A stretch of DNA of 64,000 bases from JANJUB01 sp031386985. GTDB lineage: Bacteria > Armatimonadota > Fimbriimonadia > Fimbriimonadales > Fimbriimonadaceae. Within the stretch, counting starts at the first letter, position 1, and each line of letters starts with the position of its first letter. Below the pieces are notes generated by a model that saw nothing but the letters and a program-made list of their open reading frames with translations, was not told the origin of the DNA and did not search any database. Positions 18,001-26,363 of this stretch are shown piece by piece. A program made the position numbers and the translations under genes. Location of the stretch: assembly GCA_031386985.1 (NCBI GenBank), contig JANNCV010000024.1, positions 62,001 to 126,000 on the forward strand, read 5' to 3'.

Positions 18001-18320
18001 AAGTCCTTTGGAAGGAGCCGTTCTCAGTTAACATTTCGAAGGCATTGAAACCCGGCCGCAATCGGCTCGATATAAAGATTACGAACCTGTGGCCAAACCG
18101 AATCATCGGTGATGAGCAATTGCCGCCCGATGTAGAGTGGAGCAATGGCGCTCCCCTCAAAAAGTGGCCTGATTGGCTTGTAAACGGCGAACCGAGACCA
18201 AAAACGGGCAGATACACCTTTACAACTTGGCGCTATTGGCACAAGGACTCGACTTTGCTTGAATCGGGGCTTTTGGGTCCGGTGGTGATTCGATCAGCGC
18301 AGAAGATTGGGATTAGATAA
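15051..18320 (+). CDS. alpha-L-rhamnosidase-like glycoside hydrolase, GH106
   Basis: A 1089-aa secreted protein with a short signal peptide (IIAIALLSTLSNPVA). The N-terminal catalytic region shows the GH106 signatures HTWWHWMDGNVTKEGI, GIGGAQMFTV and LCLHNCAGWSSSGGPW. Acidic motifs FSTEPYGNGGFD and IGAESFTADEG are candidates for the catalytic Glu residues. After about residue 900 there is a beta-sandwich carbohydrate-binding domain (FDVPAALIGKSKTILLELG, VSLNGVQLEVLW). GH106 enzymes are rhamnosidases acting on complex plant polysaccharides such as rhamnogalacturonan. It diverges from the importer operon with only 78 bp between start codons, so both are probably controlled from the same spacer. 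No clear ribosome-binding site precedes the ATG. Confidence 0.88.
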   Translation: MIIAIALLSTLSNPVAKDPLLAGFQNPPASAKPHTWWHWMDGNVTKEGITADLKAMKEVGIGGAQMFTVSQDIPKGPVDYMSPLWREMTVHAVKEAQRFGIELCLHNCAGWSSSGGPWVKPEFAMQVLAWSETKLNGPMTYSGTLAQPKAPHVYANVPYYKDIAVYAFQNASATKAANFLGQTGVHRQDGLLVNPTTPEGIGLARTDIILLTEKYVGGKLMWDVPPGDWTVLRLGHVPTGKNNHPAPPEGDGLEVDKLSREALDEFWKGTMATVIKDIGPLAGKVLNNALVDSYEVGSQNWTPKMLEEFKKRRGYDALRFLPALAGYTVDSPRVTERFLWDWRRNIADLYYDNYFKYFGELCRKEGMLFSTEPYGNGGFDNIQVGGTADIPMGEFWIGGATLETTKIAASTGHVYGRPIIGAESFTADEGRGKWLEEPYAAKALGDFVFCNGVNRYIFHRYAHQPWLDKFPGMTMGPWGTHLERTQTWWTEAGTWMRYIARCQYLLQKGKFVADALYYYGEDAPVDLPYGPSLKPRLPAGYDYDGCDASVVMNRLKVKNGKLVLPDGMTYSFLVLPERTTMTYKMARRIQELVSEGATVVGPKPVTTPSLREYPGFEAPLRGVADQVWGKGTPGSFKVGKGRVVIGKGLDTVLADLELPPDFSFKPASPRTKMAYIHRRVGDAEVYFVSNQNYRSINVDCSFRVSGLVPELWHGDSGVSEAAPMYRSEGKLTTVSLHLGPAESVFVVFRAGRAMPHLSSLSSGATPIAPIRMPKITIKSARYETADGRGADVKEMVSGMVRSGQFEVEATNANFGDPMVNVVKRLVIEYELDGQDFKKTVAENESLVLWEAPSSPNATKSFDLHSSAKGLEMTPWKAGVYTGKNAKGKAILLTVKEGPKSLDLSSAWDVKFPPNWGAPSAIHLSSLTSWSEHNDIGVKYFSGSAVYSKTFDVPAALIGKSKTILLELGKVKNFATVSLNGVQLEVLWKEPFSVNISKALKPGRNRLDIKITNLWPNRIIGDEQLPPDVEWSNGAPLKKWPDWLVNGEPRPKTGRYTFTTWRYWHKDSTLLESGLLGPVVIRSAQKIGIR

Positions 18321-18362
18321 GTCGGGTTCGGAAATTCGGAATCCGACGAAGGCCGACGAGGG

Positions 18363-18385
18363 ACGGGGGGTGGTTCTCCCCCCGT
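18363..18385. repeat. GC-rich hairpin in the GH106/cytochrome spacer
   Basis: An 8-bp perfect stem ACGGGGGG/CCCCCCGT surrounds a 7-nt loop, 43 bp after the GH106 stop. No T-run follows, so it is at best a weak terminator. The 255-bp spacer (18321-18575) otherwise holds no gene-like frame with a start signal. Confidence 0.5.
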
Positions 18386-18575
18386 GACGGCGTTGTAGTT
18401 TCCACGTGATTTGGCTTCGGGCCCTGCTCCGTGTGTCCGGAGTCGCTGCGACCGCAAGAGGATGCAACGTGAATCTGCGAATCTTGCAGGAAACATCCCT
18501 AAAGAGCTGAAACGACGCACTTCGCGCCTTCCCCGAACCAGCATCACGAGCCTGAATCAAGTAATCTAATGCAAA

Positions 18576-21500
18576 ATGAAAATAGTTATCGGCACTATTG
18601 GGATAGCAATCTTTTCGGCTGGGGTTTTTGGGGCCACCGGCTTAACAAAACCGGCCGAGCCGGTGGATTTTAATCGGGATATTCGACCGATCATCACCAA
18701 GTGCTTTGCCTGCCACGGACCTGATTCTCAAGCTGGTTCAGCGGGGTTACGGCTGGATTCATTCGCGGGAGCGACCAAGAAACTCGACAGTGGCAAGGCG
18801 GCGATTGTGCCCGGCAAGCCTGATCAGAGCGAGTTTATCAAGCGGATTTATGCGACGGATGATTCGCAAATGCCCCCGGTGGATTCGCACAAGAAATTGA
18901 GTGCCGAAGAGAAGGAACTTCTGAGAAACTGGATCGCACAAGGAGCCGAATACAAGGAGCATTGGGCCTTTGTAAAGCCGGTTCGCCCTGCAGTCCCATC
19001 AGTTCAAAATGCGAAATGGGCGAAGAACGAGATAGATAATTTCGTCCTTTCGAAATTGGAAAAGAAGGGCCTCAAACCAGAAGCCGAGGCGGACAAGCCG
19101 ACTCTCATCCGCCGCATCAGCCTCGACTTAACCGGCCTCCCCCAAACTCCCGAAGAAGTGGATGCTTTCACGGCGGATCGCTCTCCAAACGCCTACGAGA
19201 AAGTAGTTGATCGCTTATTGGCGTCTCCCCGATTTGGAGAGCGCATGGCGATGGATTGGATGGACTATTCTCGGTATGCCGATAGCAATGGCTATCAAGC
19301 CGATTACGAGCGCTTCCAATCCCGTTGGCGGGATTGGGTGATTGAGGCATTCAACTCAAACATGCCTTACGATAAGTTCACGGTGGATCAAATCGCTGGG
19401 GACATGAGGCCCAATGCAACCACTGCCGAAAAGCTCGCCACTGGATTCAACCGTAACCACCGCATCAACACCGAAGGGGGCGTAATTGCCGAAGAATGGC
19501 GTGTTGAAACGGTCGTAGACCGCGTCGAGACGACGTCCGCCGTATGGTTCGGTTTGACCACCGGATGCGCTCGGTGCCACGATCACAAATACGATCCGTT
19601 TACTCAGAAAGACTTCTACAAGATGTACTCCTATTTTAACAACGTGCCCGAAACTGGCTCTGGAGAAGAAAGGCCAATAAGTCACCCGCCTGTGATGCGA
19701 GCCCCAACCGCCGAGCAAGAGCAGAAAACGGAAGAACTTAAGACGACGATTAAAAAACTTGACGCACAGATGGCGACCCGAATCGCGAAAAACCAACGCG
19801 CCGCGACAAACTGGAAGTTCAGCCCCGTGCTTCCGGCCGTGTCCAACGGTTTGATCGCTCGTTACAAGCTGGCGGCCGGTGGAAAGGACTTCACGGTTGG
19901 AGGCAAGGCCCGCTTCAGCTTTGGTCGGGCAACCGGTTCCGTGAAGACCAACAACGAGAACTTCCTCGATCTGGGCGATGTTGCCAACTTCGAGCGCGAC
20001 CAAACCTTCTCATTCGGAGCGTGGATTAAGCCCGATCAATCGGAGGGGTCCGCCTTCTCCCGTATGGATAGCCAAAACGCCTATCGAGGCTGGGATCTGT
20101 CCGTTTTCAGCAACCGGCCCCAAGCGCACTTGATCAGTAAATGGACGGAGAACGCCGTAAAGATAGCCGCAAGAAACCCCATCAAACTGGGGGCATGGAC
20201 GCATGTTTTGATCACTTACGACGGCAGTTCCAAAGCCGCTGGCTTCAAGATGTATCTCAACGGCTCGCTTGCCGAGGTTGTGGTTGAGCGCGATACCTTG
20301 ACCGATTCGATCAAGACCCCGGTCTCAGCCAAGATCGGGCGACGAACCAACTCGGATTTCTTTAGTGGTGAAGTGGATGATTTTGTTCTGTTCAATCGTG
20401 CTTTGCAACCGGACGAAGCCAAGACGCTAGCCAGCGCTCATCCCGGCGCAACCTTACTCACGATCCCGGCGATCGAGCGCACTCAGGAGCAGCAGCTTGA
20501 GCTCACTCGCCTATGGTCGCGGGAAAACGATAAGGCCTTTGCCGCCTTTGAGAATGAGCGTGACGCCGACAACAACGCGCTCGAAAAGCTGCAAGCCCAA
20601 ATCCCCGAAGTCATGGTGATGCGGGAGATGGAAAAGCCAAGGGAAAGCTTTGTGCTTCAACGCGGTCAATATGATATGCGCGGAGAAAAGGTCGAACCGG
20701 GCCTTCCGAGTTTCCTTCCCGCTTTACCCAAGGGCGCACCCAACAACCGCCTTGGGTTTGCGCTTTGGGTGGTTTCCTCGGACAACCCCTTGACAAGCCG
20801 AGTCACCGTAAACCGCTTATGGGAGCGATTCTTCGGAGGCGGCATCGTTTCTACGGTCGAGGATTTTGGCACTCGCGCTGAATTTCCTTCCCATCCCGAG
20901 TTATTGGATCACTTGGCTTTGAGATTCATTGACCTCAAGTGGAACCTTAAGGCCATCATCAAGGAGATGGCGATGAGTGCGACATATCGCCAAGCTTCAA
21001 CCTTTACTGCGGCGAAAATGGAGGCCGATCCCTTGAACAAGCTCCTATCACGCGGACCTCGCTACCGGCTTCCCGGCGAAGTCATTCGGGATCAAGCGCT
21101 TTTCGTAAGCGGCTTGTTGAAAGAAAAACTAGGCGGCCCATCGGTTTATCCCTATCAGCCAACCGGCATATGGGATGAAACGAACTTCTATGGCAATTTG
21201 CGCAACTACATGCCGGCCAAGGGAGACGGCCTCTATCGAAGAAGTCTTTATACGATTTGGAAGCGAACCGCTGCTCCCCCCAACATGCTTTTGTTTGATG
21301 TGCCCTCGCGGGAGGCTTGCCGGGTTCAGCGCGCTCGAACCGACACGCCCTTGCAAGCCCTTACCTTAATGAACGATGAAACCTATCTTGAGGCGGCCCG
21401 GGTTCTGGCACAAATGATGTTGCGCACGGGCGGTACGACTCCAGAATCGCGGTTGACCTATGGCTTTCGTCGTGTTTTGGGTCGCTTCCCTACGCCCGGC

Positions 21501-21692
21501 GAGATTTCGATTCTGACGAAAGGGCTGAACGCAAGATTGGCCCGTTTCAAGGCCGATCCAGCCGCGGCAAGAGACTTAACGCTGGTCGGCGCGGCTCCGA
21601 TTGACATGGGGTTGAGCAAGATCGAATTGGCCGCCTACACGGTCTCGGCGAGCGCACTTTTGAATTTAGATGAGACGGTGACCAAAGAATAA
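18576..21692 (+). CDS. PSCyt1-DUF1549-LamG-DUF1553 (planctomycete-type cytochrome C) protein
   Basis: A 1038-aa exported protein. After a signal peptide, residues about 30-110 form a cytochrome-c-like domain with a CFACH heme-binding motif and a DSQMPPVDSHKKLS axial-Met region. DUF1549 follows (NEIDNFVLSKLEKKGLKP, SPRFGERMAMDWMDYSRYAD, TTGCARCHDHKYDPF with a second CxxCH). A LamG/concanavalin-like domain is inserted at about residues 420-620 (DQTFSFGAWIKPDQ). DUF1553 makes up the rest (NRLWERFFGGGIV, PGEVIRDQALFVSGLL, RARTDTPLQALTLMND). Such proteins are abundant in Planctomycetes, Verrucomicrobia and Armatimonadota next to DUF1501 partners and polysaccharide loci; their reaction is not established. 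Its stop overlaps the next start by one base. Confidence 0.92.
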   Translation: MKIVIGTIGIAIFSAGVFGATGLTKPAEPVDFNRDIRPIITKCFACHGPDSQAGSAGLRLDSFAGATKKLDSGKAAIVPGKPDQSEFIKRIYATDDSQMPPVDSHKKLSAEEKELLRNWIAQGAEYKEHWAFVKPVRPAVPSVQNAKWAKNEIDNFVLSKLEKKGLKPEAEADKPTLIRRISLDLTGLPQTPEEVDAFTADRSPNAYEKVVDRLLASPRFGERMAMDWMDYSRYADSNGYQADYERFQSRWRDWVIEAFNSNMPYDKFTVDQIAGDMRPNATTAEKLATGFNRNHRINTEGGVIAEEWRVETVVDRVETTSAVWFGLTTGCARCHDHKYDPFTQKDFYKMYSYFNNVPETGSGEERPISHPPVMRAPTAEQEQKTEELKTTIKKLDAQMATRIAKNQRAATNWKFSPVLPAVSNGLIARYKLAAGGKDFTVGGKARFSFGRATGSVKTNNENFLDLGDVANFERDQTFSFGAWIKPDQSEGSAFSRMDSQNAYRGWDLSVFSNRPQAHLISKWTENAVKIAARNPIKLGAWTHVLITYDGSSKAAGFKMYLNGSLAEVVVERDTLTDSIKTPVSAKIGRRTNSDFFSGEVDDFVLFNRALQPDEAKTLASAHPGATLLTIPAIERTQEQQLELTRLWSRENDKAFAAFENERDADNNALEKLQAQIPEVMVMREMEKPRESFVLQRGQYDMRGEKVEPGLPSFLPALPKGAPNNRLGFALWVVSSDNPLTSRVTVNRLWERFFGGGIVSTVEDFGTRAEFPSHPELLDHLALRFIDLKWNLKAIIKEMAMSATYRQASTFTAAKMEADPLNKLLSRGPRYRLPGEVIRDQALFVSGLLKEKLGGPSVYPYQPTGIWDETNFYGNLRNYMPAKGDGLYRRSLYTIWKRTAAPPNMLLFDVPSREACRVQRARTDTPLQALTLMNDETYLEAARVLAQMMLRTGGTTPESRLTYGFRRVLGRFPTPGEISILTKGLNARLARFKADPAAARDLTLVGAAPIDMGLSKIELAAYTVSASALLNLDETVTKE

Positions 21693-23158
21693 TGTTAGAA
21701 CAAGATTTTCACTTACAAGACCAGTTCAATCGCCGCACGTTCCTAAAACGAACGGGCGGAGTTGGCCTCGCCGCCCTCATGGGAATCCTCACGAAAGAGG
21801 GCATGGCGAACCCGTTGGACGAGGAGCGCAAGCGCATCGGCGGTTTGCCCGAACTCCCTCACTTTCCCGCCAAAGCCAAGCGGGTTATCTACCTTTTTCA
21901 ATCCGGCGCGCCCAGCCAAATGGAGCTTTACGATAACAAACCCCACCTCGCGACCCGAAGAGGGGAAGAGCTGCCGGCGAGCATCCGTAACGGCCAACGT
22001 TTGACGGGAATGACTTCTGGCCAGAAGAACTTCCCGGTCGCGCCGAGTATTCTCAAATTTAACAAGCACGGGCAGAGCGGGATGGAACTGAGCGAGGTTC
22101 TTCCTCACTTAGGCACGGTTTCCGACGACATTTGCCTCATTCGTTCGATGTTCACGGAGGCCATCAATCACGATCCCGCCGTCACGTTTATGCAGTCAGG
22201 ATTCCAAATCGCCGGTCGCCCCAGCATCGGTTCTTGGCTCAGCTACGGCCTGGGGACCATGAATAACGACCTGCCAACCTACGTGGTTCTGACCAGCATT
22301 GGCAGTGGTCGGTCTGACGATCAGCCTCTCTACGATCGCCTTTGGGGTTCGGGATTCTTGCCCACCCATCACCAAGGAGTCAAGTTCCGAAACACGGGCG
22401 ATCCAGTGTTGTTTCTTTCTGATCCGCACGGCATAGATCGCCAAACCCGGCGCGAAATGCTCGATGAGCTGATGGGCCTCAACACGATCAAGAAGAACGT
22501 CGTTGGTGACCCGGAGATTGACACCCGAATCTCCCAATACGAACTTGCGTTCCGCATGCAAATGTCAGTTCCCGAGTTACTTGACATTTCCAAGGAGCCC
22601 GCCGGAGTTCTGGATATGTACGGCCCCGACGTGAAGCGCAAGGGTTCGTTTGCTTACAATTGTCTTCTTGCGCGGCGTCTGGCCGAGAGAGGCGTGCGAT
22701 TTGTCCAGCTATTTCACATGGGCTGGGATCACCATTTCAACCTGCCGAACGCAGTTAAGGGCCAAGCGAAAGATATTGATCAGCCATCCACTGCCCTCAT
22801 TAACGACCTCAAGCAGCGTGGCATGTTCGATGAAACTTTGGTGGTTTGGGGCGGCGAATTTGGGCGAACGGTTTACTCTCAGGGAACGATGACCGAGACC
22901 GATTACGGCCGCGATCACCATCCCCGGTGCTTCTCGGTATGGATGGCGGGCGGCGGCGTGAAGGGCGGCCAAACTTATGGGGCAACCGATGATTTTTCCT
23001 ACAATATCACCGAAAATCCGGTAAGCGTAAACGACCTCCACGCGACCATGTTGCATCTTCTGGGCATTGATCACGAGCGGCTGACATTCAAGTATCAGGG
23101 CCGAGATTTCCGGCTAACGGACGTTGCCGGGAATGTGATTCAGAAGTTGGTCGAGTAG
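21692..23158 (+). CDS. DUF1501 family exported protein
   Basis: A 488-aa protein with a twin-arginine type signal (NRRTFLKRTGGVGLAALMG). Family motifs include KRVIYLFQSGAPSQMELYDN, MELSEVLPHLGTV, EAINHDPAV, QLFHMGWDHH, VVWGGEFGRT and GRDHHPRCFSVWMAGGGVKGG. These place it in the alkaline-phosphatase-like superfamily branch called DUF1501. It is the constant partner of the preceding PSCyt/DUF1553 gene, with start and stop codons fused (TAATG), so the two must be co-translated. The pair is thought to act in the periplasm on sulfated or complex polysaccharide breakdown, but this is association only. The spacer after it (23159-23408) shows nothing gene-like. Confidence 0.92.
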   Translation: MLEQDFHLQDQFNRRTFLKRTGGVGLAALMGILTKEGMANPLDEERKRIGGLPELPHFPAKAKRVIYLFQSGAPSQMELYDNKPHLATRRGEELPASIRNGQRLTGMTSGQKNFPVAPSILKFNKHGQSGMELSEVLPHLGTVSDDICLIRSMFTEAINHDPAVTFMQSGFQIAGRPSIGSWLSYGLGTMNNDLPTYVVLTSIGSGRSDDQPLYDRLWGSGFLPTHHQGVKFRNTGDPVLFLSDPHGIDRQTRREMLDELMGLNTIKKNVVGDPEIDTRISQYELAFRMQMSVPELLDISKEPAGVLDMYGPDVKRKGSFAYNCLLARRLAERGVRFVQLFHMGWDHHFNLPNAVKGQAKDIDQPSTALINDLKQRGMFDETLVVWGGEFGRTVYSQGTMTETDYGRDHHPRCFSVWMAGGGVKGGQTYGATDDFSYNITENPVSVNDLHATMLHLLGIDHERLTFKYQGRDFRLTDVAGNVIQKLVE

Positions 23159-23408
23159 TGTGGCATGGCATAGGCCCCCCTCGCCCAAGGTTTACCTGAG
23201 GAGTCCGCAACAATCGTCGCATTTCTAAATGGGCCCATAGTTGCCATTTTTGCGCCTTTGCGAGAAATCCTATTTCACTCGAGGGTCGACAGATTCTCGC
23301 GGCACCCAAGAAAACCGACGAGGGAAGGGAAAAGAACTGCACCTCCGCGCAATACTTCGCCACCGCCACCGGGGTTCATGAACGAGGCAAGGCTCGATAC
23401 AAAGGCTA

Positions 23409-24029
23409 TTACCGCTTAATCAGATTGGCCGGTCCAAGGAATACATCCACGACTTTCCCGGTGGCATCGTCAAAAGTGAGACTCATGAGTCGCCTCCTAC
23501 CTTCAAACGGCTTTGTCCAAAACACGGGAGTTACCGTGTTGGAATAGTTACTCCCTGCAATTGATCCCTGGCCCCGTTCGTTATCCCTCTTAATTTCCTT
23601 GCGGGTAATCGCAAACCCTGGCCAAAGTTTTGCGGCCAACTGCTGACCCTTCTTGTACCAGGCGTCATCTGAAAGCTTTAGCGGAACGGTTCCCTCAAAG
23701 TTTCGCGATTTGTACCGCGTTAAGGTCGTGTCAATGGCAGATCGAAGCAAACCAGTAGGGTAGTCCACCGAAACATAAAAATCGGGGCTCGACAACTTGA
23801 TTGAAGGATGACCAAGGCCGGATTTCCACTGAAAGGCCGTATGGTTTGGAGGGCGCACCCCATAAATCTGCTCAATAAACCCAGACGCAAGCTTCTGATA
23901 CTTGATGACTTCTAGCGAGGTCAACTGGATTCTGATTGGTTCAATTTTGGCCCGATTTGTTAGCGGAGGCGTTTGCGTGTTCGCAAGTGCGACCAAACCG
24001 ACGATGAGTGAGAGGAATACAGATTTCAT
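23409..24029 (-). CDS. hypothetical secreted protein
   Basis: A 206-aa protein with a clear signal peptide (KSVFLSLIVGLVALANTQT). The mature part has alternating hydrophobic and polar strands (FYVSVDYPTGLLRSAIDT, LMSLTFDDATGKVVDVFLG) and resembles PepSY/YpeB-like small secreted domains in general layout, though no motif settles this. It lies 8 bp downstream of the putative caspase-like gene on the same strand and is probably co-transcribed with it. Base composition of the pair is more A+T-rich than the flanking genes. Confidence 0.6.
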   Translation of the reverse strand: MKSVFLSLIVGLVALANTQTPPLTNRAKIEPIRIQLTSLEVIKYQKLASGFIEQIYGVRPPNHTAFQWKSGLGHPSIKLSSPDFYVSVDYPTGLLRSAIDTTLTRYKSRNFEGTVPLKLSDDAWYKKGQQLAAKLWPGFAITRKEIKRDNERGQGSIAGSNYSNTVTPVFWTKPFEGRRRLMSLTFDDATGKVVDVFLGPANLIKR

Positions 24030-24037
24030 ACTTGCTC

Positions 24038-25207
24038 CTAGGGCATGTCAATCCCGCGATAGGGGACCTTAGCCGTGTTTCCGGGGTTGTAGACACAAAT
24101 CAAGCGGGCATCCTTGTCGCCGACGGCCTTAAAGTCGGCAGGGACGTAGGAGCCAGCGGTGTTTGTTGCGGACTCAATCGTATCGCGAGCCGCCACTTCG
24201 GCGGTATCGCCATCAATGAGGTTAAGAAAAAGGAGGTCGGATAGCTGTTGATAGTCTTCGGTCATAACCGGGACCTTCCATCCCAAATAGACCTGATCCT
24301 CAACGAGTTGGTCGTACTCGTTCCAGTAAGGGTAAAGATAGGTAGCAAATTTCGATGCGCCTCCTGATGTCACGGTTGAACAGGACATGTGAACGGCAAA
24401 GTTAATCGCTGGCCTTGCCGTCATATTGTAAGGGGGGAACCACACGACATCGCCAATCTGCGAAAAACGCATCGCTTCAACACTTGGGGTTCCGCTCCCC
24501 GTACCAGTCGCCCACGCATAGATGGGCGCGCCAAGCCAACTGCTAGGTTCAGGAGTCAGGTGTTGGCCGTCAAAAATCGCGGTTAGCGTTGAGTGCCCGG
24601 CGTAAAAAACAACATTACAGTCTTCGGCGATCTTGTTTGAAAAAGTGGAGTATGTCCATCCTTGATTTGCTGTGAGCGTGGCTGGGAAGTTCGACAATCG
24701 TTGTAACGCTGCGGCACCGCCAGCACATTCAGGTTTATTTTCAAGGGAATCCAAGGCAAAGAGAGCAGCGCGATTCTTCACGGGCACTGTGTAAGTGTGG
24801 TCATACCATTGTCCGCCCACACTTCCACCAGCAACAACGGTCTCAGCATAAACTTTACACTTTACAACGATGTTTCCATTATTTGCCAATTTGTAAGCAC
24901 GCGAATCAAACATGATTGCAATGTCTTGAACAGGGATCAGAGCCATCATTCCGCCGCCTTCTTCCCCTCCCGTTTGCATCGCTGGAGTAGTCTTGCTTAG
25001 GGTTTCAATGTCGTTAAGCTCCAGCTTTATTGTTTTGATATGATTGTGCGGGCTCGTAACCGATGCCCGATAAAACGCTCGAGCGTTGGTTCCTGAAAAG
25101 TAGAGCGGGGTTGAATACCCTGGGTGCGGAACGAAGTCAACACCGGCGCGAGCATAACAGCTTACTACTGCACAAAGTAGACAACAGATCGTCTTGCGTT
25201 GCTTCAT
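24038..25207 (-). CDS. secreted protein of unknown family with a caspase-like His/Cys pattern
   Basis: A 389-aa protein with a signal peptide (TICCLLCAVVSCYARA). The first 150 residues look like a beta-rich domain (TIKLELNDIETLSK, DIAIMFDSRAYKLANNGN). Further on, DCNVVFYAGHST is followed about 60 residues later by INFAVHMSCSTVTSGG. A hydrophobic strand ending in GH, then a second hydrophobic strand ending in a Cys, is the arrangement of the catalytic His and Cys in caspase-fold peptidases (clan CD: CHAT, gingipain, clostripain). This is inference from pattern; no family match is claimed. The C-terminal part (LSDLLFLNLIDGDTAEVAARDTIESA) is helical. Followed by a second secreted unknown. Confidence 0.6.
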   Translation of the reverse strand: MKQRKTICCLLCAVVSCYARAGVDFVPHPGYSTPLYFSGTNARAFYRASVTSPHNHIKTIKLELNDIETLSKTTPAMQTGGEEGGGMMALIPVQDIAIMFDSRAYKLANNGNIVVKCKVYAETVVAGGSVGGQWYDHTYTVPVKNRAALFALDSLENKPECAGGAAALQRLSNFPATLTANQGWTYSTFSNKIAEDCNVVFYAGHSTLTAIFDGQHLTPEPSSWLGAPIYAWATGTGSGTPSVEAMRFSQIGDVVWFPPYNMTARPAINFAVHMSCSTVTSGGASKFATYLYPYWNEYDQLVEDQVYLGWKVPVMTEDYQQLSDLLFLNLIDGDTAEVAARDTIESATNTAGSYVPADFKAVGDKDARLICVYNPGNTAKVPYRGIDMP

Positions 25208-25366
25208 TTTGTGACGTTACCAGGCAAAACCAAAAATGTCAAGGCCTGGTGGGGAAAAATCAAGAATTGTTTCGGTTGTGCGTAGCACGCTAATCCGGCG
25301 CGTTCTATGATGATCCATGTCAAGGAGCACGATTTGTTCCAACATGGGTCAATATCGGAGTTCGCA

Positions 25367-25705
25367 TTACCGTTTCTTACCCGAGCGACGGGGGCGACGC
25401 CGGAGCGTCGCCAACGCTTGTTGTAGTTCGGTATCGAGCATGCCCATCTTGTTGAGGAGTTTGGATAGCTCATCCAGGGCGGGGTATCTCGGGCTGAGTT
25501 GAACTCTCCTAGTATTGCCTTCCTCGGTGCCGATAACGATTCCGGCTCGCTCCAGGCTGTCAACGGCGGCCTGAACCCGGCTGAGACTCTTCCCCAAAAG
25601 AGGCGCGATCTCGGACGCGTGAGTTTCGCCAAGCAGATGAATGACGAGGAGGGTGTTGGTTCGAGTTTTCGTGCCAAACAAGCTCGGGTTGCTAATTGTT
25701 GCCAT
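25367..25705 (-). CDS. winged-helix (MarR/ArsR-like) regulator
   Basis: A 112-aa DNA-binding protein. Residues 15-75 fit a winged helix: TNTLLVIHLLGETHASEIAPLL, then the recognition-helix-like LSRVQAAVDSLERAGIVIG, then the wing NTRRVQLSP. The tail is basic (RRRPRRSGKKR). It ends 160 bp after the secreted gene's start on the same strand and lies 52 bp downstream of the DinB gene. It may sense the state of that gene or act locally. A longer overlapping frame (25204-25776) lacks any domain and is treated as a shadow. Confidence 0.7.
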   Translation of the reverse strand: MATISNPSLFGTKTRTNTLLVIHLLGETHASEIAPLLGKSLSRVQAAVDSLERAGIVIGTEEGNTRRVQLSPRYPALDELSKLLNKMGMLDTELQQALATLRRRPRRSGKKR

Positions 25706-25757
25706 GATAATAATCTACCCGCTTTCCGGGTGGTATCACCCGGAAAGCGGGTGGTCT

Positions 25758-26216
25758 TTAGTCCACAACCGCCCACAGCTGCTCAATGTGATAAACATCG
25801 TGACAAACCACCATGTGCACGATCTCGCAAAGCGTCATCATCCCGCGATCGGGGTGAAATGCGGTTTTGCCCCAATCGGCCTCGCTGAGCGACTTAACAA
25901 ATTCGACCGTTTTCGTCCGCTCCCGCTCGAACTCTGCCATCTGCTCCTCCAGATTCCGCTCGGAATACCGCCCCTCAACTGCCTTCACCGCCTCGTCGTA
26001 AGCCAGAAAGCTCCCACCAGGGTTAGTAAACGCGGTTTTCATCCGCTCTTCGCGCATAATCGGCTCCCAATCATTCAGGTGACACATAACCTCAAGGGGT
26101 GAAAAGCGATCGGGGTGGGTGGGGAGTCTTAGCTTTTCTGGCGAAACCAAAGCCAGCGTCCGGCGAAGGATTCGGGGCGTAGCGTCGAGGCCAGGAAGGA
26201 GGTAGTAGTTCTTCAC
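25758..26216 (-). CDS. DinB family protein
   Basis: A 152-aa four-helix-bundle protein of the DinB/YfiT superfamily. The metal-ligand histidines are visible: VMCHLNDWE near residue 45, and the paired EIVHMVVCHDVYHIEQLW near the C-terminus. Many members are thiol-dependent metalloenzymes (bacillithiol or mycothiol transferases), but the substrate here is unknown. A cluster of dispersed repeats fills the 147-bp gap on its 5' side. The small winged-helix gene follows it, so the two may be one operon. Confidence 0.82.
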   Translation of the reverse strand: MKNYYLLPGLDATPRILRRTLALVSPEKLRLPTHPDRFSPLEVMCHLNDWEPIMREERMKTAFTNPGGSFLAYDEAVKAVEGRYSERNLEEQMAEFERERTKTVEFVKSLSEADWGKTAFHPDRGMMTLCEIVHMVVCHDVYHIEQLWAVVD

Positions 26217-26239
26217 TTCTCAAGGCTACCCGGCAGACA

Positions 26240-26357
26240 CGAGGCTGGAATCGCCGACTTAAGCGGCTCCGGGTGATGTGTAATCGTTGGCTCGATTGCA
26301 AGTCTCCCGGATCACGGGCTGGAAGCGCCGTGCCACCCATGGGCTGGAAGCCCATGG
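26240..26357. repeat. cluster of three dispersed repeats between deoC and the DinB gene
   Basis: The deoC-dinB gap is almost entirely repeat. It holds the GCCG-CGGC palindrome copy B (26240-26272), a 68-nt copy of the element found inside rhaT, lpxK and queG (26269-26336), and a perfect 8-bp palindrome CCATGGGC-TGGAA-GCCCATGG (26337-26357). Compared with the 65-nt copies the 68-nt unit carries a net 3-nt gain, which keeps its frame open. Confidence 0.8.
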
Positions 26358-26363
26358 CACGGG

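Noticed and set aside
18321..18575. Small gene in the spacer between GH106 and the cytochrome gene
   Set aside because: Overlapping minus-strand frames are Arg/Ser/Pro-rich and lack start signals; only a hairpin is supported.
25204..25776. 190-codon minus-strand frame overlapping the winged-helix gene
   Set aside because: Overlaps a better-supported winged-helix frame and the ends of two neighbours; no domain.
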